A stretch of 64,000 bases of DNA, taken from NCBI GenBank assembly GCA_015680685.1, contig MNCI01002177.1:28074-92073 (forward strand). The letters are read 5' to 3'. Numbering within the stretch: the stretch's first letter is position 1; every line of letters starts with the position of its first letter. This document shows, piece after piece, positions 34,776 to 47,010 of this stretch. Both the position numbers and the translations under genes were made by a program. The notes below the pieces were generated by a model. It made no database searches. It saw only the letters and a list, made by a program, of their open reading frames with translations, and had not been told where the DNA came from. The DNA comes from Gnetum montanum. Lineage: Eukaryota > Streptophyta > Gnetopsida > Gnetales > Gnetaceae.

Positions 34776-37560
34776 ATGGCACCAAAAGGAAAGCACACAC
34801 AGGAAGCAGGACTATCTCAACCAAGGGAGAAATGGCCTAGAATAGGAAGGGTCCAAGAATAGACCTAGGAAGAATCACTTACAACCCATTCCAAAGGTCC
34901 TCTTAGAGAAGACGCCAAGGTGGAATCTATTCAACAGATTCCAGAACTAGTAACAACAATAGAACACTCCCATCGGGATAATGCACTAGCACAACCAGCA
35001 AATCTCAAGGTAACCTTAACAAAGGCTTTCCTGAATTAGATCAAATCAAGCAAGGTCCAAAAAATAGTGCTCTAGGAGTTAAAATTTGGCCCTTTCCTGG
35101 AGTAAGCACCAAAAGAAGTGCAAGACCAACTGAAGGACTCTCTCATGTGGCCAATCATCACTTCCACTAGGGAGTGGTACATGGGAGAGACATTTTATTC
35201 TAGAATAATAGGCAGCTTGGATCAATAGTAAAAGTCAAGGACATCTCAATGTCCTACTCAGCATAGGCATTATTGTAGTGCTTGGATTGCTAGAAATGGG
35301 GGCAAGCCTTACTGAGATCCCAATGCAAGCAAATCCTAGTATCAAGAAAGAATGGGTGTGATAATGCTATGGCATCGACCACAAGGAGTTTGATGCGCTC
35401 ACACTGACAAAGAGGATCCACTATAAAATTGCGACTTTCCATCCCAATCCCATGGTGAGGCCAAGCAAAATCACTGCCTTCTCTACCCGAGCATGCATCG
35501 CTTTGAGTGGGAGATTCCTTATTAACCTTCCACAGCTGATGTATCTAGAGATGGAGAAGTGGTTTACAAAAAATGAATGTGGAAGGAAAGCACTCCCCTT
35601 TCCATGTCTCATCAAGAAACTTTGTCAAAGAGAAGGAATAGTCCATTACACCAATGATACTATTAGGATTGTTTCAACTACCAACTGGGCAAAAATGATG
35701 AAAGACAAGACACCTGCAACCACTATTCAAGAAGAGGAGCAACAACCATCACCTCCACTTGCCACTCAGACAATTATGCTAGATGTTGCTGCAACTACCC
35801 AATGATTGTGTGAATACTGAGAATGGCTCTTGAGTGAATAAGAGCAATAAGCAGGCACAAGTGGTGAGGACCCATCTATGTACAAACTAGCAATGAGTCA
35901 CCTAAATGAGGTGGCCTAAAAAATTAGCTTGATGGGTGGAGGTGGATCCATTTTCTCAGCCCAAAGAACGTAGTTTCCCTCAAGGCCAAATTTGAGTGCC
36001 AGAGAGATCACAGTATCTCTCACAAAATAACAGGCACTCTTAGAAATCTCTAGGAATGCTACAACTTTCTCAGTGCACTTGAAGGAGGATGAGGGGGCAA
36101 TACTATTGGTGATGTAGCACCAATGGCAGGATATAGTAGCAAAGGTGGTTGCTAACCAAATTCCAAAAATGCTCAATGCACCTACAACATCTGTACCAAA
36201 TGTCACTACACTTAAGGATGTGCAAATGTCTGCAAAGACCACAAGTGGCAAAATAAATGTAACACAACATGAAGAACTACTAGATTGACCAGTGGGAACC
36301 AAACAATTACTTCCAAATGTCTTTATCCTTCTAAACAATATTACTACAACCCAATCTAAGCTACTGGAGACAAGGGGCAAGAACATAATCTTGGAGGGGC
36401 AACCTAAAATAGCCAAGGAGCTGAATGAACACTTGGCTACTAAAGTTGCCATATTAAGAGCCCAAATTTCCGACCCTACATTTCTTAACTTGACATTGAC
36501 AAGAGATGAAGCTATGGAATAGCTTCACACCAAACTCAAATGGGTTGAAGATGTAATGGAAATGATGGTGTTTTATCATTTCTTTAGTAGAGGCCACACA
36601 ACACAAAATTTAGAATGCCTTGGATTAGACTCACTAGGAGCATGTACAATTGCCCGCTGAGAACCATGGTCTATGGAATGTTGATGAGCATAAATAATAA
36701 TTAATCGACCTCATTCATCAACAGCAGAAGTAACTGGCTAGAGCAAACACAAAACTGAGGAGATTGGTAGTAGAAAATAGAAACCTCTCCATGAAGGAGG
36801 TCCACGTCCTTCACTAGAAAACTGGAGGTTCTCAAATTTGAGTCAAGGACCATTACAAAGAACAGGTTGGTTTACAAAACGAAGTAAATGAGAAACACAT
36901 CTAGTTGGTGAAGGCAAAAGTGAATGAAACCCTCCAAAAACTCTAGCAAGGGAAAGAATTATGGCAACCCATGGTTGTTGGGATAAACACCTACAATAAG
37001 GCAAAAATCTGCATAAAGGAGTTGCAAATTAAGGAGATGATGGAATACATGGAGCTCGCCAATCTCCATTATGCAAATTTGGCCATGTTGACTATCAGAT
37101 GATCATGGCCAAAATTAGAGAAGTAGTTGGTCAACTTGTACTTGCTGTATGAGGTTGAGTTCAAGCATCACAAAGACACTAACCAAAAGTTTGCAGTGGC
37201 AAACACTAACCTTGAAGTTCTCTGGGCATGATTCACTAATCAACGATCAACTACCAAGAACCTGGCCAAGAGGATGAATGACTACCAAGAGCTACAAAAC
37301 ACAATTAGGATGTTTAATATTGAACACAAATAGTTTTTTGCCTAGTTCATCAATGTAAAGGAAATGTTCCCAATAATGTCCTGTCTATGGGATGTCCCCA
37401 TTCCAGCCCACATTGGTAATGTCACATGAACTATGAATGATCCCTAGAGTAAGGAGGACAAGATGAAGGCATTATTGGATGCCTTTCACCTTCCATCGAA
37501 GGTTACAGCTGTATCAGAATAGCCACAGCTACCTCAGCTACCGCATGTGCTCAAGCACTC
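34776..37560 (+). pseudogene. Third ORF of element E (Athila-type 3' ORF)
   Basis: Large ORF remnant after pol, starting MAPKGKHTQE at 34776. The best-preserved stretch (35380-35800) reads ...FDALTLTKRIHYKIATFHPN, STRACIALSGRFLINLPQLM and ALPFPCLIKKLCQREGIV. From memory, this resembles the domain in the 3' ORF of Athila-type elements and in plant proteins annotated as putative plant transposon protein (Transposase_32-like). The second half (36300-37300) is charged and coiled-coil-like. No signal peptide or clear membrane segment is visible at the start, so nothing here shows it to be an envelope protein. Function is unknown. Numerous stops are present. Confidence 0.6.
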
Positions 37561-37649
37561 AATTTTGTCAAGTCAATTTGTTTTATTAAGAATTGGTCAA
37601 TAATCTCATACCTTCCCAATTTTGTAAAGGAACTCAAGGATAAGTTTTC

Positions 37650-37666
37650 ATTCAGTCATGGGGATA
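37650..37666 (+). other. Polypurine tract of element E
   Basis: ATTCAGTCATGGGGATA lies directly before the 3' LTR start TGATGAGCATC and corresponds to the sites next to the 3' LTRs of A, B and C. Confidence 0.65.
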
Positions 37667-38580
37667 TGATGAGCATCAAAGTGTTGTGTCAATAGGCCCT
37701 CATTAATGATCCCCCATAAACAAGGCCCCATTCATGTGGTGTTGCCCCATCAAGGTAGCATCTGCTATGTCTATGGGGCCCTATCAAAATAGTCTTGTAG
37801 CAAAAAACTATAAATATGAGCTCCTAACCATGTTTATGGACATTCAAGTCATAGTAGTAGCCAAACTCTTATAGTTTTTATATTTGAAAGTTAGAATATT
37901 TTTCCAAGTGCTCACAATAAGAGTCATTGAGTGTACAGATCTTTATTCGAGCATTATTATACCTAAGCACAACAATGTGTGTGATAATAAAGATGAGCTT
38001 CTTGATAAATATTACAACATTTTGGATAGTTTAAATGTTTTATTTATGCATTTAATGTTTTTAGCTATTTATTCAATGTTTTCCAGTAATTAAGCAAGAT
38101 AAGCTAAATAGATCAAACACATAAGTACGACCACTCCAAGCGTAATATTTATTTGCTTGGTAATCCTAGCAGCATTATTGCTTAGTGTGCCTAGTAGCAT
38201 AGTGCTTGGTAACCCAACAGTGAATACGTGGGTTTAGGATGTGTATGGAAAGTGGGACCAAATGCTTATGTTAGCACTAGTTAGAGATTAGTTAATTAGT
38301 TAAATTTAATTAGTTATTAAATTACTTCATCTCTCTACTTTAAGCATTAAAACCATAAAACATAAAATGAAAAAAATCATATGCCTCGATTACACTTAAC
38401 CATACCTTTATACTTCACAAGTGTAGTTGGAAAGATAATGAATGACCATTAGGGCAAGGTTCACTTCTTAGAAGACTAGTGTACCAAAATTTAGAGAGTC
38501 CATGGAATTTGATCAAATCATGCATGAATGCTTCGTGATTTGTATGGTTGGGCATAGGGGTACCCCTTCACTACTCATTA
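37667..38580 (+). repeat. 3' LTR of element E
   Basis: 914 bp, TGATGAG to CTCATTA. Aligns with 24577-25448 throughout, including TTCAAGTCATAGTAGTAGC (about 37844) and GATGAGCTTCTTGATAAA (about 37993). Confidence 0.85.
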
Positions 38581-40543
38581 GCTACCAACCTCCTCAGATT
38601 CATTTTTACCTTAGTGAGCTACTCCTGTTGCTATCTCAAAAATTTAACCAATTAGTCTTTTTTTTTCCTTGACATTATGTAGGTAGTGAATGTCTTTTGT
38701 CAAGGTTAAGTTCTCCTTATGGACTGACACTAAGTCTTTATTGGTATGGATAGCAATTACTTCTGATGAGAATGCATTGAATACTGTCATTTCCTTCGCA
38801 TTCTCAGCCTCTTTTAGTTAGTTTTGAAGCTATAAGGAAAGCTTTGTCCCACATGATGATTTGGCTAAGAATAGCGAGATCAACTAAGCAAGCTATCAAT
38901 TTTGCAAACTCAGCAACCAACCTTTGGTTCTTATTAGTGGCTACCTTAATTTGGGCATTTGATATGATGAGCTTGCCCTTTTTTAACATTAGCTCTAACT
39001 ACGTTACAGTAATTTCATCCAGGAGATCAAAGATCTCCAAAAGTGATTACCTAAGCTCTACTTGTTGATCTAATACTTCTTTGTGTTGGGTTATCCCTAG
39101 CCTCATGCTTACTACTCTTGTGGAATCTTGCACATCTCTGAGTCCAACAACATTTGGCATGACTGCCACAGGAGCGTTCAATGCTTCTGCCACCTTGTCG
39201 ACCACCATCTCCACCATTGTTTCCTGTCCTTAGTGTAGCATCACTAAGATAGTAGCTTCCTCACCCTTCTCTAGGTGCACCAAGAAGATTGTGATGTTCC
39301 CAAAAATTTTGGAAAACTTTTGTTGTCCAAGGATGAACAACATAGCCTCTCAGGTGCCTAGGTTCAATCTTGTGGGCCCCTACATTCTTTGGGTGGAAAA
39401 AAATAAGGTAATCTCCTCTAGCCAGCTTATTGTTCTAGTTACTTTGTTGAGATGGCTTAATGATAGTCAGTAGACTAATGGTTCACCACCACTTGGCTCT
39501 CCTTGAGAACTACTCATTGAGTTTCCTCTTATGTTTAATGGTTGCATGAGCCTTTGGTGTTGTCTCTCTAGCAGATGGTGGTGGTGGCCACTCCTTCTCA
39601 AGTAGTTTGGATGGTGATTTATCCTTCATCATCTCCTGCTAAAAGGTGATAGAAGCATGATGGATGGTATCATTAGCATAACAAGTTATGCCTTTTCTTC
39701 AACAAATTTTTATGATCAAGCATGGAAAGGGAAGTGTCTTCCTCCCTCACTTGTTTTCTTTGAAACATTTCTTGATCTCTAGGAAGATGGGCTGAAGGAG
39801 GTTGAAAAGAAATTTGCAACTTAGAATAATGCATGCATGGGTGGAGAAGGTAGAGACTTTGCTAGGTTGCATCGTTAGGTTTAGGTGGTAGGCTACAATT
39901 TTGAAATAAACTCTCTTTGCCTTAGTTAGTGCATAGTTCTTCTTACAGCTTACTCCATAGCACCATTTGACCCACTCCTTCTTTGCTTTAGGATTTTCTT
40001 GTGTTGGGATCTCTGCCAATGTTTCCCCAATGTTTGATAGTTTGAGGGCCTCTTCAATAGCCTCAACCAAACAAGACACACTAATGTCCTTGATTTTAAT
40101 AGTTGTGTTTTCTTGTTGGTTGTTGTAGAAAAGATAGGTTTCCCCCATGTACCACTCCCAGCTAAAAGTAAGAATGGACCACATGGGGAATTCTACAATT
40201 AAGTCTTAACCTCCTCTAGTGCCAAGTCTAAGAAAGGGCTAAAGTTGAGTTCCTGAAGAACTAAACTCTAGATTTTCTTAAAGTAGATTTGCTTAAGACA
40301 GGCCTCAGTCAAAGAGACCTCTAGATTTAGCCTAGACCTTGGCACCTCATCCTACCTTGATTGGCCTATTTCGTCTATGGAAATCTACTAGATAGATTCC
40401 ATTTTGAGCTCCTCCCAAAGAGGTCTCATTGTGTGTGTCTCTTCTTTGCCTTCTTGGGGTTGTTATGGCTACCAAACGCTTCCTCCTCTAGGTGGTTTCT
40501 CCCTTGGTTAGAATGGTTCTTCACCTTGTGGTCTCTTTCGTGC
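38581..40543 (-). pseudogene. Third ORF of element C, proximal part
   Basis: Starts MARKRPQGEEPF at 40543. The conserved stretch (40184-39747, 145 open codons) reads WYMGETYLFYNNQQENTT, SVSCLVEAIEEALKLSNIG, EIPTQENPKAKKEWVKWCYG and STHACIILSCKFLFNLLQP, matching the E third ORF segment by segment. Later sequence is the charged coiled-coil-like region, ending at the E insertion (38581). Function is unknown. The two copies together show this ORF is a regular part of the family. Confidence 0.6.
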
Positions 40544-42300
40544 CATTTGCAATCACAAGCATAATCCAAGATTAGTATTTCATGAGTAACCATTAATACC
40601 TTTGATACCTTTTCTCATTTGGGCAAGTTACACTTTGGTTAATTCTGATCATGGTGGATGGATTATTTTGTTATTATTTTACTATTTTATTATTATTTTA
40701 TCTACTTAGCTACCCGAGTTTGTTGATGAGGTTTAACTTAGTGTAGATTGGTAATTTTAATAATATTTTATTAGTTAAACCTTGGGGAGCTAGAAAATTT
40801 TCAAAAAAATTTCCATCATAAACCATAGTTTTGTGACCCCCATGATGTAAAGCTCACCTTTGGTAGCTGGAGGGTCGAAGAACAAGTGAATTCAAATAAG
40901 CAGTTAGAAAGTTATCGCTATGAGAAGGCTCTAGGCTCTAAAAATTTCAAAAACTCCTCTAGCGTTATCAGGTAAATTTGAACATTTGGCTAACTCCCAT
41001 CGCATATTTATAGTATTTTTTCCCTGACGCAACCATAGAGAAAAAATTTCACATACAAAAACTAAGTATAGAAAAAGAGGTTTATGACGAAATTGGAGTC
41101 CAAAGGAAGCTAGAAATGCCTAGAGTAAGGACAAAACATTAAAGAGGGCTTGGCATGTAGTTGGAAAAGGAGATTTAGTTGGAGTTGAATATTAAGGAGC
41201 ATAAAAACTGGATGATTCATGGTAGAATACAATGTTTTGAGAGCAAAATGACCAAGAAATAGGAAAGTTAACCATCCAAGCCAAGGAGTATGCAAGTGGA
41301 TCCTCCCCAGAGTAGGCTTATGCCCTTAATGCACTTACATGCCCTCATACCAAGGAGTCTATGGGCCCCAAGAATGATTAATGGTGATGGATTGTTAAAA
41401 ATCAAATCACCCAATATACCACCAAAGAATTAAGACACATCCAAATGGACACATTAATTAAACATGATAATAGGCAATGAGATGGAAAATGGATTGAAGT
41501 GATGAGAAGAGAGAGAATGGAATGAAGTTTCTTAAGTAGGTCACTAGAAGCCCTTACGGAGTTTGTGATTAAGGTGATGTTGGGAATAACACATCCTTAG
41601 TTGGAATTAAGACCATCCTCTTCTAGTGGCTTCACATTAGCACTTTGAGACAATTCAAGCCCCAAGAGCTCATGGATACCACAATGATCACCCATCATTC
41701 CAAATAGAGAAGAAAAGAGAAGCAAGAAGTGAAGAGGACCTTAATTAGAGGGGTACCTTCAAGCATGGATAACATGTCTTTCCAACCCTATAACCACTGC
41801 TTGTAGCCCATTATTTTTTCTAAGGGGTGTGCTTTGAATTCCCATGTTTTTTTTTTTCATAAGAACCACACCATGCAAAGACATTACTTCTTATTATTGG
41901 TCAATGGTATAAATAGTGAGGAATCAATGAGAATACCCATAAAACTCCGATCGGTTAGTAGGTACAAAGGTGACAAATTCCCTTGAAGCCATACCCTTGC
42001 CAAGTGGAATGTGCGAATGTCATGAGCTCATTGCCTAGTATCGTGTGAAAACCAATGTCCCATTAATCAATTTAACAATAGAATTTAATTAATCAACCAA
42101 CAATCAATAGTTACATTCAATATCAAAGTCCTAATGGCAATAAAGAAGAAATAGACATGTAAGACATTTCAAATAAAGTAAAATATAAAAGAAATTGTAA
42201 AATATTCAAGAAAATTAAATACATATAAAAAACAATGTAAAAAAAAAGCTGAAAAACTAAAGAGCCACACTTCATAGGATGTTAGCATGAATGACCATCT
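40544..42300 (-). other. Spacer of element C between integrase and third ORF
   Basis: AT-rich, with poly-A and poly-T tracts and no recognisable protein. Shares the CTAAGGGGTGTGCTT phrase (about 41818) with the B spacer. Confidence 0.5.
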
Positions 42301-42309
42301 TCCCCATGA

Positions 42310-43526
42310 CGAAGTTGGGAGGGAGAGATATGAAATATTGAATGTGCATGGCCATTAGTTGAGGCATTATTTCCACTAGTTATTTTTAGTTTGAGGAAAG
42401 GTTTAAGTTGTTGGGTGTTGATCAAAATCTCTTACTTAGGCTATCAAGATGGTATATCATCATGGCCCCAAATGAAAAAGTTTCATATCTGATGTAAGGG
42501 CCCTCTTATAGCATTTGAAATTTGGTGCATTGAGGTACATGCATCGAGTTCTAGTAGAGAACCTTATCTCCTAGTTGAAACTAGACTTTCCTTATTCTAA
42601 GGTCATCACATTATTTGTTATGTGCCTTGTGCACTTCATTCCATTATAGGGCCACTAATCTATTCTTATCTAGCATGTTGAGATTCATCAGTCTTTCTCT
42701 TTAGGCTAGACTTGGATCCAAGTCAAGGTCACAAACTATTAAAAGTGTAGAAAGCTCATATTAGACAAGAAGAGTTGGAAGTTTCCCATACACTAACTCA
42801 TAGGGAGAGTAACTGACAGGAAGTTTCCATGTTGAACAATAATCCCAGAGAGCATTATTGAGTTTATTACTCTAGTCCTTCCTATATTTACTAACTATAC
42901 ATGTTAGTATCTTAGTAATTTCCTTGTTAGTAACCTTAACTTGACCATTTTCTTAGGGGTGGTATGGAGTTGTTAATTTATGTTCAACCTCGAAGTGTTG
43001 CATGAGCTTCCAAAAAGTGGCACCAGTAAAGTGTGTTTCATTATCTAAAATTAGTGCCCGTGGCACAACAAACCTATTCAAAACATTTTGTTGCACAAAC
43101 CATGCCACCATAGAGGATGAACAGTTGGTAACAATAGTGACTTCAACCCATTTGGTATAGTAGTTAATAGCCATGATGATGTAGGCCTTTCTGTTTGACA
43201 TAGGGTTGATGGACCCCATGAAATCGCTCCTCCAAAGATTAAAAGGCTCTAGTGGTTGGATCCATTATTGTGATCCTTGCATACATGCATTCATCCCTCC
43301 ATCACATTGGCATCTATCACAACAACAAAAGAATTGATGGGCATCCCTGAAGATTGTATGCCAATAATATCTTGCCATGAGAATCTTAATGGTCATCCTT
43401 CTTCTAGCATAGTGGTTCCCACAAGGGCCCTTGTGTTCATCATGAAGGACTTAAAGCTTATCTATGTTGAGGGCACACCGTCATACTAGGCCATCTATGC
43501 AACTCTTGTACAAGTTTCCTTTGATC
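42310..43526 (-). pseudogene. Integrase of element C
   Basis: Minus-strand integrase: the core (43219-42953) has MGSINPMSNRKAYIIMAINY, YYTKWVEVTIVTNCSSS, RFVVPRALILDNETHFTGAT with DNETHF for the usual DNGTHF, and VEHKLTTPYHP. The C-terminal part lies between about 42550 and 42310. The N-terminal zinc-binding region starts left of the solo LTR (43527) and continues on its right side. Stops and frame changes occur throughout. Confidence 0.8.
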
Positions 43527-43531
43527 TCCAT

Positions 43532-44607
43532 TGATGAGTGGCGAGGTACCCCTACACTCAACCATACGAATACGAGCGTGCACGCGCGATCCGGTCGAAC
43601 TCCGCAGACTAAATGCCTTAACGCCACAAGAAACACTTGGGGTTAATCGTTCGTTGTCTTCCCAGGCTTGCTTGTATGTGTCACGGTGTATGGTTAAGCA
43701 AGTCTGAGGTATGTGATTTTTTTGGTATTTTCGGCTTATCTTCTATGCTACCAGGAGAAAGGGTTGAGAAAACTAAACTAACTCTAACTAAGATCTAAGT
43801 CTAAATTAACTAGCGTCAGCATCCGTTCCCACTTACCGGACACACCCTGAACTATGCAACTGCAGCTTACCAAACGCTAATCGTTACTGGGATCGCCACA
43901 CGTAACGCAAGTGCTCGAAGTGGTCGTACTGAGGCACCTATTTAGCCTACGTGTGATAAGCAGCCGATTCCTTAGCCAGCCGTACACACCCGTGGGTGCT
44001 CGTAACTAAGTCGTACTTATCACACGTTCTAGCCTAGCAATGAGCAGCCGATTCCTCATCTAGCCGTACACATCGGACTACTACTGGGATTACCAAGTGC
44101 AGAATCCTAAAATACGCTACTAGGTTACCAAGCAACCAATGCTCGTAATTGACTCGTACTCATGCGTTGCGTCAAGCAGCCGATTCCTTGACTAGCCGTA
44201 CACGTCCGTAGACGCTCGTAATCAAGTCGTACTTGAACGCACTAGGAAAGCAGTAAATGAAAGCAATAAATGAAACCACGTGCTGCAAGGTTTATCCAAT
44301 CAAGTTCGTCTTTATTTCCGTACACAACTTGGGTTCAGGTTTACAAGTTGCTCGAATAAAGAGCCGTTCACTCTAGGACTCCTACTGCGAGCACATGGGG
44401 AAAAATTCTAACTCTGGAGTGATCAATCTGACAGAGCTTCGCTACACTAGCCAGGATTGGGAAATGAAGGGAATGCCGCCTCTTATTTATAGATATGGCG
44501 GCGGGACGCGATATCGTGTAGGCGATATCGCAGGGAAAGACGCGATATCGCATACACGATATTGCATGGGATGCAATATCGCGGCACATGCAAGTCGCGT
44601 CTCATCA
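43532..44607 (-). mobile_element. Solo LTR in the pol of element C, target duplication TCCAT
   Basis: 1076 bp bounded by perfect inverted termini TGATGAG/CTCATCA and flanked by TCCAT on both sides (43527-43531 and 44608-44612). It has no internal sequence. It keeps many CpGs and is the least decayed LTR here, so probably the youngest. U3 (minus strand, about 44500-44585) carries four GATATC palindromes upstream of the TATA box CTATAAATAAG (about 44483-44493). Its R/U5 resembles the B LTR (CGCTAATCGTTACTGGG and similar). Confidence 0.92.
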
Positions 44608-44612
44608 TCCAT

Positions 44613-46300
44613 GAAGTGTTTAGCTTGGTGAATAAATTGTTGTTTCTTCCTCTTGTCCTACTCCTGCGGCATCTCCTAAGTGAGTAGATAGAAGAGGATG
44701 TTCTCATACCAATTTTTTTCTTTTGGATTTTGAGGGTTAACATCATTAGCAAAATAAGAGTTCATCAAGAAATTAATCAAACATTGGGTTCTCTTACTCC
44801 TTACTATCCCATCTCAACCGAGACAAGCCATCAGCCACCACATTCTCAGTCCCCTTTTAGTCAACCATTGTTAAGTCAAACTTTTGGAGGATCACTAGCC
44901 ACCGTATGACATAGGGGCTCAATGTTGGCTTGTTCATTAAGAACCAAATGGCACTATGATCAGTGTGCACCAAAACCTTGTATCCAAGAACATAGTGCCT
45001 AAATTTCTCTAATGTGTATACCACTACCATAAGCTCTTTTTTAGTGGTGGTGTAATTGAGTTATGCACCCAAAATGCTTTTTCTCGTATAGTGGATGTAA
45101 TATGGATGTTTCTAATTATCCATCTATGTAAGCATGGCCTCCAAGGCATAATTGGATGCATCCATCATGATGTGGAATGGCCTCAACTAGTCTAGTGCTC
45201 GTAGAATCTGAGTTTCTATGAGTTTCTACTTCAATTATTGGAATGCATTTTCACATTTCTTAGTCTAGATGAATAGTGCATCTTTCTTGGTAAGCTCTAC
45301 CAATGACTTAATGATCTTTGAGAAGTTTTTGATGAAGCACTTGTAATGACCAATGTGACCAAGGAAATATCTCATGTCCTTCACTATTTTTAATTGTCTA
45401 GTTATTTTTTGGATTATCCTTATTTTTTCTAGGTCTACTTTGATCCCTCTATTCAAAATCCTATGCCCTAAGACAATGTCCTCTTAGACCATTAGGTGGC
45501 TCTTTTACTAGTTGAGCCTCAAGCTTGTCTCCACACACCTTCTAAGTACTTGCTCAACGCAATCCAAGGCTTGCTTAAATGTAGCCCCATAGGTAGAGAA
45601 GTCATCCATGAAAACTTTTAACCCACTATTGATCTACTATTGGAAGATGCTTATGACCAAATGATGAAATGTGGCAAGAGCATTACACAGGCCAAAAAAC
45701 ATCTTTCTGTATGCAAAAGTCTCCCAAGGACTTGTGAATGTTATCTTGGCCTAGTCCTCAAGTGCAATTCGGACCTAGTTATAGACACTATGACCATCTA
45801 GGAAGTTGTAGTAACAATGCCCCACAATGGTATTTTGCAGTTGGTCCACAAATGGCAATGGGAAATGATCTTTGTAAATGATCATATTCAATAAATTAAA
45901 GTCCATAATGACTCTCCACTTTTTTCCTTCTTTGGCACAATAACAAGTGAGCTAATCCACTTGTTGTGTGCAATTAGGTAGATGAACTCAACATTGAGGA
46001 GTTGTTCAATTTCCTCCTTGACCATTTTCTTGAGCTTTGGGTTCAAGCATCTTTACAGCTACCTCTTTGGTTTGATGGAGGAGTCTATATAAATTCTATG
46101 CTGGCATATCTTAGGATTCATTCTTGTTAACTCATGATCTGACCAAGTGAAGGTTGTTGGCCATTTGTTCATAACTTCCAACAATTTCTTCTTCTATGTA
46201 GGAGCAAGTGTGGCATTGATAATAACTAGCTTGCAATTATTTTAAAAAGCATATTCCATTCCTACCAGTAGAGCCTTTAACTCAAAGGGCTTTTACTTGA
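44613..46300 (-). pseudogene. RT and RNase H of element C
   Basis: RNase H lies at about 45060-44800, with FRH/YVLGYKV-type residues and the LMNKPT-like block. RT lies at about 46250-45250, including the segment 45456-45265: RGIKVDLEKIRIIQKITRQL, MRYFLGHIGHYKCFIKNFSK and SLVELTKKDALF, which is the RT thumb/connection region seen in E at about 30600-30790. The MDD box region falls near 45610. Order and spacing match B and E. Stops are frequent. Confidence 0.75.
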
Positions 46301-46549
46301 AATCTTTAAGGATCTCCAACTTTCCCCAATCAATCTCCCTTTATTCATTGGAGAGTTGCCGATTTATCTACTTTAACTTGTCTATGCTTTCAACATATGA
46401 ACTTGTGAGTCTCTCAACTAGTTCCATGCATATTGTCAATCCAGCCTCATTATTTGTGGTTAGCCACTAGGTACCCTCCTGTTTAGTGGTTGTTATGTAC
46501 AAGCACCTCTAAATTTTTGTTGTCTCTGCATACTAATTACATGCTTAAA

Positions 46550-47010
46550 GGGATGTGCCTTTGATGGCCCATAATCTTTGCATGCAATGGCACCCTGTGT
46601 CACTATACGCAATGCATGGAACTCTCTTCTTCTCAACCTTTCTAAATTTATTTTCCTTGGAAATCTCCAAGGAAAGGTCTCGAATCCCCTACTTGGTATT
46701 AATGGTGCTTAGCAATGCTCTCCCCATAAGGATATGGAAGTTCCCTTTTCAATTCTCCACATGGATCATTAGGAAATTGGAAAAATAGAACCACCCACAA
46801 ATAGTGGTCACAATGTCTTTCACTAATTCCAAAGGAACAATGATGGATTGATCTACTAGCTCCAATTTGATGTTGCTCTTTTTTAATTGAGGTAGGTTCC
46901 AGGCTTTGTACATTTCTTACAAAATCAAGTTAGTTCCAGAACCTGAATCCAAAAGAGCCTTACATGGTTCATTTCCTATGATCTACAAGTAAATAAGAGG
47001 GCTTCTAGGA
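46550..47010 (-). pseudogene. Aspartic protease of element C
   Basis: Minus-strand alignment to the B protease at 18667-19000: a decayed CKALLDSGS-like site near 46950, then an Ile-rich segment and an RALLSTINT-like C-terminal motif near 46700. The frame is broken. Recognised mainly by position and by DNA similarity to B. Confidence 0.6.

Larger units (their letters stand above)
24577..38580 (+). mobile_element. Element E: full-length Ty3/gypsy element with third ORF
   Basis: The most complete copy, 14.0 kb, or about 13.1 kb without the solo LTR at 29452-30373. Order: 5' LTR (24577-25448), primer site (25450-25467), gag, protease, RT, RNase H, integrase, spacer, third ORF (34776-37560), polypurine tract and 3' LTR (37667-38580). 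The 5-bp flanks ACTGC (24572-24576) and GCTAC (38581-38585) are each one change from ACTAC. That is the sequence expected at this point from the uninterrupted third ORF of E itself (GTAGT on the opposite strand, about 36775). E therefore inserted into the third ORF of C. Confidence 0.85.

Noticed and set aside
35916-36452. 178-codon minus-strand ORF with hydrophobic stretches
   Set aside because: Antisense of the E third ORF. The plus-strand frame matches element C.
34776-37560. Envelope gene of an endogenous retrovirus
   Set aside because: No signal peptide, furin-like site or transmembrane anchor was recognised. The similarity is to Athila-type third ORFs with coiled-coil-like content.
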